Assembly (NCBI RefSeq): GCF_002608075.1 | Contig: NZ_LAHA01000005.1 | Span: forward strand, 124,001 to 188,000 | Direction: 5' to 3' | Length of the DNA stretch: 64,000 nucleotides | From: Nostoc linckia z4 | GTDB lineage: Bacteria; Cyanobacteriota; Cyanobacteriia; Cyanobacteriales; Nostocaceae | In this document: positions 18,165 to 26,141 of the stretch, one piece after another | How the letters are laid out: every line of letters begins with the position of its first letter | Position numbering within the stretch: the stretch's first letter is position 1 | The notes under the pieces: model-generated | What the model was told of the DNA's origin: nothing | The model's database searches: none | Seen by the model: the letters and a program-made list of their open reading frames with translations, nothing else | Translations under genes and position numbers: made by a program

Positions 18165-18851
18165 ATGAATAATAATTTAGTAGGCGGTATCATTCCCCCA
18201 CAACCACCAATACAAGCGGAATCTGATGTTCATACATTGAAGTCTCGTTTAGAATGGGGCGAACCAGCTTTTACAATATTGGATGTGCGCGATCGCAGAA
18301 CCTTCAACGAAGGCCACATTATGGGAGCAATGCCCATGCCAATTGATGAATTGGTAGACCGTGCTACAGCTTCTTTAGATACAACCCGTGATATTTATAT
18401 TTACGGCACCAACGATCGAGAAACTGCCCAAGCCGCACAACAACTCCGTTCTAGTGGCTTTGAACATGTTTCTCAACTCAAAGGTGGTCTTGCTGCATGG
18501 AAGGCCATCGGGGGCCCCACCGAAGGTATCATTGAATCAAAAACCCCCCCTGGTGCAGATGATTATAATGTCGTAGCTAGGCTACAAAATCATGCAGAAA
18601 ATCAGCCCAAAGGAGGCGAAAGTACTGCTGATAGTATCAAAAGGGGAGTAAGTAACCTCAAAGACAACATTCAAGAAGGAGCCAGCAACCTCAAAGAAGG
18701 TGTTCAAGAAAAAGCTAGCAACCTCAAAGAAGGTATCCAAGAAAAAGCTAGCAACCTCAAAGAAGGCGTTCAAGAAAAAGCCAATGAAGTTAGAGAAGGC
18801 GTTGATGAATCTAAAGCTTCTAGGCCAGACGATTCTAATGTTAGATCTTAA
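18165..18851 (+). CDS. Rhodanese-like domain fused to LEA-like 11-mer repeats
   Basis: 228 residues. Residues about 20-120 form a rhodanese fold (FTILDVRDRRTFNEGHIMGA, then QLKGGLAAWKAIGG). The active-site loop reads IYGTNDRET, so the catalytic Cys at the start of the CxxGxR-type loop is Gly and sulfurtransferase activity is unlikely. Residues 163-217 are five 11-residue units of the type SNLKEGVQEKA, an amphipathic helix pattern like group 3 LEA proteins. The C-terminus is polar. A desiccation or membrane-protection role is inferred only from the repeats. No signal peptide. ATG start after AGGAATAGTT. Confidence 0.82.
   Translation: MNNNLVGGIIPPQPPIQAESDVHTLKSRLEWGEPAFTILDVRDRRTFNEGHIMGAMPMPIDELVDRATASLDTTRDIYIYGTNDRETAQAAQQLRSSGFEHVSQLKGGLAAWKAIGGPTEGIIESKTPPGADDYNVVARLQNHAENQPKGGESTADSIKRGVSNLKDNIQEGASNLKEGVQEKASNLKEGIQEKASNLKEGVQEKANEVREGVDESKASRPDDSNVRS
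18651..18815 (+). repeat. 33-bp in-gene tandem repeat encoding LEA-like 11-mers
   Basis: Five consecutive 33-bp units (AGCAACCTCAAAGAAGG core). The middle three are nearly identical at the DNA level and the first and last have diverged, so the array grew recently by unit duplication. Confidence 0.9.
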
Positions 18852-19168
18852 AAGTTGATTGTTGGCTGTTGACGGTTAACAGTAGATGGTATGCCTGTGG
18901 TGGTTCTCAGAATTGAAGAAACTGGTTTTCTTTAAGTCAAAATTTCACGTCAAATCCCATCCTTTTTGAAGGGTGGGATTTGCATAAATCCAATAGTATA
19001 GTAATCCGATTTCTAGAAATCCGATTTGATTAATCAACCGATCTATATAGGAAGGCAAGAGACAACAGGATTATCAAAGAGTAAAGTGTACGGAATTTTG
19101 TGCAAAAATCAAACCGGATTCCTATTATTTGTTTACTGTTGCCTTTAACTGAATCGTATTACCTACAA
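18852..19168. other. Spacer with a 12-bp hairpin
   Basis: CAAATCCCATCC (18951-18962) pairs with GGGTGGGATTTG (18971-18982) with one G-T pair and an 8-nt loop. It lies about 100 bp beyond the rhodanese-LEA stop, between convergent genes. A T-run is absent, so terminator function is uncertain. Nothing else was recognised. Confidence 0.5.
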
Positions 19169-19798
19169 TTAATGTTCAAACAAATCTTTAAATTGCAATA
19201 AATCTAAAGAAACTATTGTTGGTAAAACTTTAAAACACTGTTGAGCAAGTTCCCAACGTTCTTCTCGTTTGAGCATTTCTGTAAGTTTTTTTTGTATACT
19301 CAATAAGTAGCGCACATCGTTGGCGGCGTAACTCAATTGAGCTTCAGATAAATTAGCAGCGTTACCCCAGTCAGAACTTTGAGCGGTTTTATCGAGTTCT
19401 ACTTGTTCTAACTCTTGCACTACATCTTTGAGTCCGTGGCGATTTGTGTAAGTACGTGCTAATTTACTAGCAATCTTGGTGCAAAAAACAGGGTGAACTT
19501 CAATCCCTAAATAAGCTCGTAAAGTAGCAAGGTCAAAACGAGCAAAGTGAAAAACTTTTACAACATTTGTCGCTTGTAGAAGTTGTTGTAAGTTTGGGGC
19601 GTTAGTTTGTCCTTTGGCGATGCGGATGGCGGTGACTTTTCCCTCTAGGTTGGACAGCTGAACCAAACACAATCGATCGCGCTGCGGTAATAACCCCATG
19701 GTTTCTGTGTCCACTGCGATCGCTGTAGATTCTAAATATTGTCCAAGGGCTGCATCACTAAGGTCGCGATCGCTCACCTGAAAATCTTGTAATGTCAT
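19169..19798 (-). CDS. Ribonuclease D-like 3'-5' exonuclease
   Basis: A 209-residue DEDDy exonuclease. Exo I is VDTETMGLL (D30, E32), Exo II is HFARFDLATL and Exo III is YAANDVRYLL with the catalytic Tyr. These bind two metal ions and trim RNA 3' ends (tRNA maturation in RNase D). It lacks the C-terminal HRDC domains of E. coli RNase D, as is common in cyanobacteria. ATG start. It is separated by 89 bp from the CAP-domain gene above it. Confidence 0.88.
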   Translation of the reverse strand: MTLQDFQVSDRDLSDAALGQYLESTAIAVDTETMGLLPQRDRLCLVQLSNLEGKVTAIRIAKGQTNAPNLQQLLQATNVVKVFHFARFDLATLRAYLGIEVHPVFCTKIASKLARTYTNRHGLKDVVQELEQVELDKTAQSSDWGNAANLSEAQLSYAANDVRYLLSIQKKLTEMLKREERWELAQQCFKVLPTIVSLDLLQFKDLFEH

Positions 19799-19887
19799 GA
19801 AATCTTGAAAAATAATAGCAGTGTCCAGCAGACAAAAGCCTTGTCAGACACTACATTATTATTGTCCAAAAATATCAAAAATTAAAT

Positions 19888-20436
19888 CTACCTAGTGCGA
19901 AAAAAGATTTGCGTCAGGTAGACTTCACCCTGAGTATTAGTAGCAACGCCAATTCCAGTAAGGTTGTAATTTCCTTTAATATTCTTCAGATGTCCGGGGC
20001 TTTTGATCCAGCCAGTAATAGCTTCAGCTGCGGGGTTGCTATATCCCCGATTGAAAGCCACATTTTCCGCTGCACTGTTGTAGCGAATAGGGATAGCTTT
20101 GACCCGCCCCTCAAATCCCTGATGGCTAAACGGGGTTTTACCTTGAGCCATGTTTTGGCTATGAATTCTTGCCTGTCGTGTGATATTCGCATTTAGGGTC
20201 AACTTTGGTAGACCCTTAGCAGCTCGATATTGATTAATTTCGTCAAAAACGGATTTTTCTAGCTCAGTAGGTTTAAAAGTAGGAGTCGATATTGCAGCCT
20301 GACTGGAAAAAAGCGACAACAGCTTATTACGGGTGGATGTATTTGTAGAATTATGCCCTGGTATCGGAACAGTTGTTAATCCACTAGCAAGGACAAGCGC
20401 AGTTAAAGCGATGCCAAAAGCAGTTTGTCGGAACAT
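19888..20436 (-). CDS. Secreted CAP-domain (SCP/PR-1-like) protein
   Basis: 182 residues with an N-terminal signal peptide (FGIALTALVLASGLTTVPI) and a CAP domain (about 60-181): HSQNMAQGKTPFSHQGF, AAENVAFNRGYS, ITGWIKSPGHLKNI and LTGIGVATNTQG. The His residues in HSQNMA, SHQG and PGHLKNI match the metal- or lipid-binding cleft of the family. The biological role of bacterial CAP proteins is largely unknown. A paralog lies directly upstream. Confidence 0.88.
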   Translation of the reverse strand: MFRQTAFGIALTALVLASGLTTVPIPGHNSTNTSTRNKLLSLFSSQAAISTPTFKPTELEKSVFDEINQYRAAKGLPKLTLNANITRQARIHSQNMAQGKTPFSHQGFEGRVKAIPIRYNSAAENVAFNRGYSNPAAEAITGWIKSPGHLKNIKGNYNLTGIGVATNTQGEVYLTQIFFRTR

Positions 20437-20736
20437 GGAGAATTGCGTAATATGTAGAGATATAAGACTTATACTCTACCTCATAGTTCCGAAAATATAT
20501 ACGAGAATACTATTAAGGATTGATGAATTTCGGCATTTTGACCACGTCCTTTACAGGACATACAAACATTCATTTCCAATTGTCAATATATCCATAGGTT
20601 AGCTTCGGTAAAATCACCATTACTTTCACTGATAGAGACTTGCAATTAAAAAAATATTCCATTGCTATTGTTCGCTGTTGACGGTTAACGGCTCACAGTT
20701 AACTGTTAACTGTCAACAGCAAAGACGAAAATATAC
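20437..20736. other. Spacer between the two CAP genes
   Basis: 300 bp with AT-rich sequence and a family D arm fragment (AAAAAATATTCCAT near 20648) followed by TGTTGACGGTTAACGG repeat units (20673-20720). The upstream CAP gene's mRNA must cross or end in this repeat. Confidence 0.5.
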
Positions 20737-21267
20737 TTACGTGCGGAGGAAAATTTGCGTAAAGTAGATTTGCCCTTTACTGTTGCTGGCAACACCAACA
20801 CCCGTCAAATTATAATTACCTACGATATTGGCTAGATGCCCTGGACTTTTGAGCCAGCCTTGAACAGCTTGTGTAGCCGGGTCACTATATCCCTGGTTGT
20901 AACCGACATTTTCAGCAGCTCCTGTGTAGCTAATACGAATTGCTTTGAGACGGTCTTGAAATCCAGTATGCCCAAAAGCCACTTTACCGCTAGCCATATT
21001 CTGACTGTGAATCCTGGCTTGATTATCGATGGCAGAATTACGAGTCAATTTTGGTAGTCCTTTAGAAGACCTGTAATTATTAATTTGCGTAAAAACTGAC
21101 TGTTCTATACCAACAGTATTGATGGTAGATTGTGCAATCTTAACAGTATCACTTGATATGTTTGAAGACATCGGTGTAAAAGTTGGCTCTGTTATAGAAG
21201 TAGCGATCGCTCCACTGCTGAGTAAAAGAGTTCCTAAACCAATGCCGTAGATTGTTGTTCTAATCAT
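20737..21267 (-). CDS. Secreted CAP-domain (SCP/PR-1-like) protein, paralog
   Basis: 176 residues with a signal peptide (YGIGLGTLLLSSGAIATS) and a CAP domain (about 55-175): HSQNMASGKVAFGHTGF, AAENVGYNQGYS, VQGWLKSPGHLANI and GVGVASNSKGQ. It is close in sequence to the gene at 19888-20436, including the linker before the domain (SVFTQINNYRSSKGLPKLT), which shows a tandem duplication. Each copy has its own spacer, so they may be regulated separately. Confidence 0.88.
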   Translation of the reverse strand: MIRTTIYGIGLGTLLLSSGAIATSITEPTFTPMSSNISSDTVKIAQSTINTVGIEQSVFTQINNYRSSKGLPKLTRNSAIDNQARIHSQNMASGKVAFGHTGFQDRLKAIRISYTGAAENVGYNQGYSDPATQAVQGWLKSPGHLANIVGNYNLTGVGVASNSKGQIYFTQIFLRT

Positions 21268-21601
21268 TTGCTGAAAGTAAAGTTTCAGACCATCTAATCA
21301 GACTATTGTTAATTGAACAACTCGGTTCTCAGTCTATATACCTCTGCTGATGCGGCTATTGCTTCAAAAACTACTAGTAGACTTTAAAATTTACAAACTT
21401 ACAAAAAAATCATCCTATCTGCAAATAATTTTCTTCTGTCTTTAGAAAGATTATTAAGATTTTGGATTATTAGACCTCTTGTACTCATTGCTTTTTGCAC
21501 TCTTATGGGAAAAGGGAAAATACCAAACCTTTCCCCCTTTCCCCCTTTCCCCTTCCCCTTTCCCCTATTTACAATAAGGACTAACCAATGCCCCATACCC
21601 T
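21268..21601. other. Spacer upstream of the CAP paralog
   Basis: An AT-rich part (21268-21480) probably holds the CAP promoter. It is followed by a CCCCTTTCCC low-complexity run (21528-21566). No ORF is supported. Confidence 0.4.
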
Positions 21602-22738
21602 TTAAACAGCTTGTGGTTTGAGTAAATCTGTTTTGCTAACAAATTCGCTGAATGTACTTGCAACTTGCTGCGGTAATGCGATGGTCGGCGTTTGCACTGG
21701 TAAGCGCGGAAACAATAATTCTGCAACTCGATAGGCTTCTTCCAGATGGGGATACCCTGAAAATACAAAGGTATCAATTCCTAAATCGCTGTATTCCAGC
21801 ATTCGCGCTGCAATTGTATCTGCATCTCCCACCAAGGCAGTTCCAGCACCACCACGCACTAAACCAACACCTGCCCATAAATTCGGGCTAATTTCTAAGT
21901 TTTGGCGACTACCGTTATGTAGTTGTGCCATACGGCGTTGTCCTTCTGATTCCGATTGAGCGAAGCGCCGATGTGCAGCAGCGATGGTTTCATCATCCAC
22001 ATACTGAATCAATTCGTTAGCTGCATCCCAAGCTTGTTGCGTAGTTTCCCGGACGATCGCGTGCATCCGAATTCCAAAACGTACCGTTCTACCTTGTTCT
22101 GCTGCTAATTGGCGTACCTTGGCTATTTTTTGGGCTACTTGATTTGGTGGTTCCCCCCAAGTTAAATACACATCAATGTGTTTAGCCGCAACTTGGAGAG
22201 CAGCATCGGAAGAACCGCCAAAATATAAAGTAGGATAAGGCTTTTGTACGGGAGGAAATTGCAGTTTTGCCCCTGCAACTTTCAGATGACGACCATTAAA
22301 GGTGACTTCATCACCTTGCATGAGCGATCGCCAAATTGTTAAAAATTCATCAGTCAATTCATAACGCTCGTCATGACTGAGAAAAATTCCATCTTTAGCT
22401 AATTCTTTTGTATCGCCACCAGTCACCACATTGAGTATAATTCGACCATGAGAAATTTGGTCAAAAGTAGCAGCCATCCTCACCGCCAAAGAAGGCGACA
22501 TAATAGCCGGACGAAAAGCCACAAGAAACCGCAAACGTTCAGTAACTGCAATTAAAGAACTAGCTACAATCCAGGTATCTTGTTTTTGTCCAGTACCAAT
22601 TAACATACCACCGTAACCCAATTTATCAACAGCTTGGGCGATTTGCTGCATATAAGGATAAGTGGCGGGACGCCTACCAATTGTAGTGCCCAAATAACGC
22701 TCATCTCCCTGTGTAGGCAAATACCAAAAAATTTCCAT
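21602..22738 (-). CDS. ssuD: FMNH2-dependent alkanesulfonate monooxygenase
   Basis: 378 residues of the bacterial luciferase-like (LLM) family. The start [17 protein letters not shown] and segments such as [20 protein letters not shown] and [15 protein letters not shown] are typical of SsuD, which releases sulfite from alkanesulfonates with FMNH2 and O2. The reduced flavin would come from a separate reductase (SsuE), not seen here. ssuA lies upstream on the same strand across 237 bp of repeats. The permease and ATPase genes (ssuC, ssuB) are absent from the window. Expression on sulfur limitation is expected from the family but not shown here. Confidence 0.92.
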   Translation of the reverse strand: MEIFWYLPTQGDERYLGTTIGRRPATYPYMQQIAQAVDKLGYGGMLIGTGQKQDTWIVASSLIAVTERLRFLVAFRPAIMSPSLAVRMAATFDQISHGRIILNVVTGGDTKELAKDGIFLSHDERYELTDEFLTIWRSLMQGDEVTFNGRHLKVAGAKLQFPPVQKPYPTLYFGGSSDAALQVAAKHIDVYLTWGEPPNQVAQKIAKVRQLAAEQGRTVRFGIRMHAIVRETTQQAWDAANELIQYVDDETIAAAHRRFAQSESEGQRRMAQLHNGSRQNLEISPNLWAGVGLVRGGAGTALVGDADTIAARMLEYSDLGIDTFVFSGYPHLEEAYRVAELLFPRLPVQTPTIALPQQVASTFSEFVSKTDLLKPQAV

Positions 22739-22975
22739 AATTCCTCTGTTTTAAATTTAGTTATTAGGGCATTGGGCATTGGGCATAGGGCATGGGGCAA
22801 GCAGGAAGTGTGGGAGGTGTGGGAGGAGACGGAGGTGTGGGAGGAGACGGAGGTGTGGGAGGAGACGGAGGTGTGGAAGGATGGTGAAAAAATCTTTCCC
22901 CCCACACTCCCCACACTCCCCACACTCCCCACACTCCCTACCTCCCCATCTCCCCATCTCCCCATTCATCAGTCA
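22739..22975. repeat. Two opposed low-complexity repeat arrays between ssuA and ssuD
   Basis: About three and a half copies of an 18-bp unit (GGAGGTGTGGGAGGAGAC, 22808-22877) are followed by four copies of a 10-bp unit (CCCACACTCC, 22901-22938). The two arrays are partly complementary (GTGTGGG against CCCACAC), so the RNA between ssuA and ssuD could fold into a long hairpin. They open spurious ORFs on both strands. Confidence 0.8.
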
Positions 22976-24031
22976 CTATTTAATGCTGCTTTGAGTAATA
23001 GTTTCTGGTGTGATAGCTGCATATTGTTCAGTAGTCAGCATCGCTTCCTGAATATTGATAGATTTAGGAATTATTTTTTCCTTAGCAAATAAATCGGCGA
23101 TTTTCTGCTGATTTTCCATGATTTCTGGAGTAATTGGTCTTAAACCGTAGTTTCGTCTTGAGACCATTGTTTCTAAAATATCTTCATCAATTTTCAAATT
23201 AGGAGCAATCAGTTTTACAGCTTCTGCTCGATTTTTGTCAGCCCATTGACCTGTGTTATTTATTTCTTCAAGGACTAATTGCACTAATTTGGGATTTTCT
23301 GTAGCGAATTTTCGCGCTGCCATGTAATATCCGCCTTGAGTAGCAATGCCACTAGCATCTCTCAACACACGGGCATTCGCCTTTTTTTGTGCCACCGCTA
23401 AATAAGGATCCCAAGTTACCCAAGCATCAATTTTTCCTTGAATAAATGCATCACGGGCTTCTGAAGGAGGTAGACTCAAGGCTTGAATATCACTATATTT
23501 CAAACCGGCTTCTTCTAAGGCTTTTATTAATAAATAATGAGAGGCAGAACCTTTCTGGAAAACTACCTTTTTACCTTTCAGGTCAGCTAGAGTACGAATA
23601 GGGGAATTATTTTGAACTATAATGCCGCTTCCTTTTCCAGTACTAGGTTTGTTACTAGCAATATAAACTAAAGATGTACCAGCAGCTTGAGCAAATATTG
23701 GCGGAGTTTCGCCTACAGAACCAATATCAACTCTACCCACATTCATCGCTTCCATTAGTTGTGGCCCGGCAGCAAATTGCGCCCATTCTACGGAAATATT
23801 TAAAGGTTGTAAACGTTTTTCAATCAATCCTTTGAGTCTGAAAATATCGCCAGAACTTTGATATCCCATGCGAACTATTTTGGCTTGATAACCAGTGGTT
23901 TTATTTTCTGATTTTGGAGTTTCGACTGAGCAACTAACTAAGGTTGTTGAGATTGTTAATAATCCTGGCAATACAAATAGTGAAAATTTTTCACAAATTT
24001 TCACTTTTGGCTGTTTTAAGGCGGTAATCAT
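22976..24031 (-). CDS. ssuA: Sulfonate ABC transporter substrate-binding lipoprotein
   Basis: 351 residues. A hydrophobic N-terminal segment ends in the lipobox LVSC (about 31-34), so the protein should be anchored to the membrane on the periplasmic side. The body has the SsuA/TauA pattern: VRMGYQSSGD, VDIGSVGETPPIFAQAAG, LADLKGKKVVFQKGSASHYLL and KIDAWVTWDPYLA. It binds aliphatic sulfonates for import. Adjacency to ssuD supports the substrate class. No cognate permease or ATPase is present nearby. Confidence 0.88.
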   Translation of the reverse strand: MITALKQPKVKICEKFSLFVLPGLLTISTTLVSCSVETPKSENKTTGYQAKIVRMGYQSSGDIFRLKGLIEKRLQPLNISVEWAQFAAGPQLMEAMNVGRVDIGSVGETPPIFAQAAGTSLVYIASNKPSTGKGSGIIVQNNSPIRTLADLKGKKVVFQKGSASHYLLIKALEEAGLKYSDIQALSLPPSEARDAFIQGKIDAWVTWDPYLAVAQKKANARVLRDASGIATQGGYYMAARKFATENPKLVQLVLEEINNTGQWADKNRAEAVKLIAPNLKIDEDILETMVSRRNYGLRPITPEIMENQQKIADLFAKEKIIPKSINIQEAMLTTEQYAAITPETITQSSIK

Positions 24032-24331
24032 GGGTGTAATACTTGATTTTTATTTGCTATGAGAATCTTTTTTAATTGACGAAATCATTTGCTTGGTGGG
24101 CGAAGCGCGATAGCTAGAGAGTAGGCAATGAAGAGTAAGAAATCAATCTTTATTGATGTGAGGGCGAGTTTTTTCACCCAATCAAATATGATTCCTAGAG
24201 AGTAGACAGTAGGGAGTAGGGTCAGAAATTTAGACCCAACGGGGCAACTTATTTTCCCCAAACACCAGACTCCCCTCTATTGACGGTTAACAGTTAGCTG
24301 TTTATTTTTTGCAATTTCCTAAGACAAAGAT
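24032..24331. other. Spacer downstream of the dienelactone hydrolase gene
   Basis: 300 bp with no gene. GAGAGTAGNNAGTAGGG-type repeats (about 24116-24225) and TTGACGGTTAACAG units (24280-24300) were seen. Confidence 0.4.
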
Positions 24332-25087
24332 TTAGACAGTTTGCAGCTGGAGATTCTTTTGGAACACTTCTACAACGTTTTTCCAAGCATCAGCAGCAGC
24401 TTCGGGATTATAACTAGCGCGATGGTTGCAAAAGAAACCATGTCCTGCTCCCTCGTAGCGGAAGATGGTATGGGGAATTTGATGTTTCTTTAATTCGGCT
24501 TCTATCTGTTGTGTATGTTCTAAGGGAATTCCTTGATCTTCGAGACCAAAGAATGCATAGATGGGGCCTTTAATATCGGGAGTGCGTGTGATGGTTGGTT
24601 CTCCACCGCCGGGAGTTGAGTTTGTAATTCCACCACCATAAAAGGAAGCTGTAACTTTAATATCTGGTAATGTGGCAGCTAGGTAAACGACGTGACCACC
24701 AAAACAGAAACCAATGGAACCGATGGCATCTGGTTGTACATTTGATAAAGTTCTTAAATAAGCGATCGCAGCCTGAATATCGCTCAATATTTCCTCTGCT
24801 TTGGTTTGCTCTTTATACTGTCTCCCCTTTTGGACATCTTCTGAATTGTACCCAGCCTCGAAACCAGGAGCAGTACGTTGAAACAAAGTCGGAGCAATGG
24901 CTACATAACCCTCTTTGGCAAATTTCTCGGTAACTTCCCGAATATGTATGTTTACCCCAAAGATTTCTTGAATCACAATCACCGCCGGGAAAGTTCCTTT
25001 TTGTACTGGTTCGGCTAAGTAAGCGTCAATTTGTAAATCACCGTTGGGGACTTTAACCTGACTAGTGCGAATTTCTCTGTTTGTCAT
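24332..25087 (-). CDS. Dienelactone hydrolase family protein
   Basis: A 251-residue alpha/beta hydrolase. The nucleophile is Cys128 in IGFCFGGHVV, the acid is the Asp in GLEDQGIP and the base is the His in GAGHGFFC. A conserved Glu (IQEIFGV, about 41) matches the residue that restrains the thiolate in dienelactone hydrolases. No chlorocatechol genes are near, so the physiological substrate is unknown. ATG start, GGTTTGAG leader. Confidence 0.88.
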   Translation of the reverse strand: MTNREIRTSQVKVPNGDLQIDAYLAEPVQKGTFPAVIVIQEIFGVNIHIREVTEKFAKEGYVAIAPTLFQRTAPGFEAGYNSEDVQKGRQYKEQTKAEEILSDIQAAIAYLRTLSNVQPDAIGSIGFCFGGHVVYLAATLPDIKVTASFYGGGITNSTPGGGEPTITRTPDIKGPIYAFFGLEDQGIPLEHTQQIEAELKKHQIPHTIFRYEGAGHGFFCNHRASYNPEAAADAWKNVVEVFQKNLQLQTV

Positions 25088-25277
25088 GGTTTGAGATTAG
25101 CTTCCAATCGCTTTGAGGTAAGTATATGTGGTAACCGCATAAAATACTTAATCTTTACCGATTTACCGTATTTTAGAAGTAGTATTTCACAAACAGTGTG
25201 CAAACGCAAGTCCTGACTTGGCAAGCAAACAGGGGATGAAAACCTCAACACTCGGTGAGAAGGTTGAGTTCAGGCTA

Positions 25278-25389
25278 GGTCTGTCCCATTAGTTCTGAAA
25301 GGTTTGTAGTAAGCACTTTAGTGGTTAAAAATCAAGGACTAAAGTCCTTACTACAAACATTTTTTTCTACAACATTAATGGGACAGACC
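25278..25389. mobile_element. Family A MITE-like foldback element
   Basis: GGTCTGTCCCATTA (25278-25291) and its complement TAATGGGACAGACC (25376-25389) are perfect 14-bp terminal repeats. Inside, GTTTGTAGTAAGCACTTTAG (25302-25321) pairs with 25339-25358 with one mismatch, giving a long hairpin. The same internal hairpin, without the outer repeats, recurs at 62521-62573. It lies between divergent genes (dienelactone hydrolase, GNAT) and may influence both transcripts. Confidence 0.7.
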
Positions 25390-25477
25390 ACTAGATCGCT
25401 TTGAGAACTCTCCTTAAGCTAATCTGAATACAGATTCAATGAAAAATTTACACGGGTGTAAGGGGAGAAAAAGTCAT

Positions 25478-25921
25478 ATGGAAGTTTTTTTAGCTAATAT
25501 TAATCATCTTGAAAGTGTGTCGATACTGTTTGATGAATACCGCGTTTTTTATCATCAGGTATCAGATATTGAAGCTGCCAAAGAGTTTCTCAAAGAACGT
25601 TTTCAGAATAATGATTCAGTAGTATTTGCAGCTAATGAAAATCGAGAAATAATTGGGTTTACTCAGCTTTATCCGAGTTTTTCTTCAGTGTCGATGAAGC
25701 GAGTATGGATATTGAACGATTTGTATGTCAAAGAGTCCCATCGCCAGAAGGGGGTTGCAACCTTATTGATGAGTGCTGCCCAAGAATATGCCAAAGAAAG
25801 TGGTGCAGTTCGATTAATATTAGCGACTCATATTTCTAACACAAATGCCCAAAAGCTTTATAAAACACAAGGATATATCAAGGATGAAGAGTTTTATCAT
25901 TACGCTTTACGATTACAGTAA
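25478..25921 (+). CDS. GNAT family N-acetyltransferase
   Basis: 147 residues of the GNAT fold: strand and helix 1 around DEYRVFYHQ, ENREIIGFTQLYP, the acetyl-CoA pyrophosphate loop LYVKESHRQKGVATLLM (R/Q-x-x-G-x-G/A pattern) and the terminal NTNAQKLYKTQGYIKDEEFYHYAL. It transfers acetyl from acetyl-CoA to an unknown amine. The ATG at 25478 follows GGGGAGAA; an upstream in-frame ATG (25439) gives 13 extra unrelated residues and is not preferred. A broken GNAT-like sequence follows immediately. Confidence 0.85.
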   Translation: MEVFLANINHLESVSILFDEYRVFYHQVSDIEAAKEFLKERFQNNDSVVFAANENREIIGFTQLYPSFSSVSMKRVWILNDLYVKESHRQKGVATLLMSAAQEYAKESGAVRLILATHISNTNAQKLYKTQGYIKDEEFYHYALRLQ

Positions 25922-25941
25922 TAGTGCAAGATGAACGTTGA

Positions 25942-26136
25942 GTAGCACAGCAGGAAGCGCAATCTGTATTTTTGGCTGTTCTGCGAGGAAATCAACCAGG
26001 ATTCACTTTTTAGTAAAAGCTGGGTTTTGAAGTGATACGCATAGCACCACCCCAGCAATTTGGAAACAAAATTAATCGGCGCTGTGTGGTGCGGCGACAG
26101 TTCGCTGGAGTGATGATTCGTATCACGGTCAAGTGA
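25942..26136 (+). pseudogene. C-terminal remnant of a second GNAT acetyltransferase
   Basis: Reading this stretch in one frame gives EAQSVFLAVLRGNQPGFTF, two stop codons, then KLGFEVIRIAPPQQFGNKIN and a basic end before TGA. FYxKLGF is the usual C-terminal signature of GNAT proteins, and here the Y and following codon have become TAG TAA. No start codon and no acetyl-CoA loop remain. It is therefore a decayed tail, not a gene, in tandem with the intact GNAT. Confidence 0.65.
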
Positions 26137-26141
26137 CTAGT

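Noticed and set aside
22757..22994. ORFs on both strands in the ssuA-ssuD spacer
   Set aside because: They are translations of the GTGTGGGAGG and CCCACACTCC repeats, with extreme composition.
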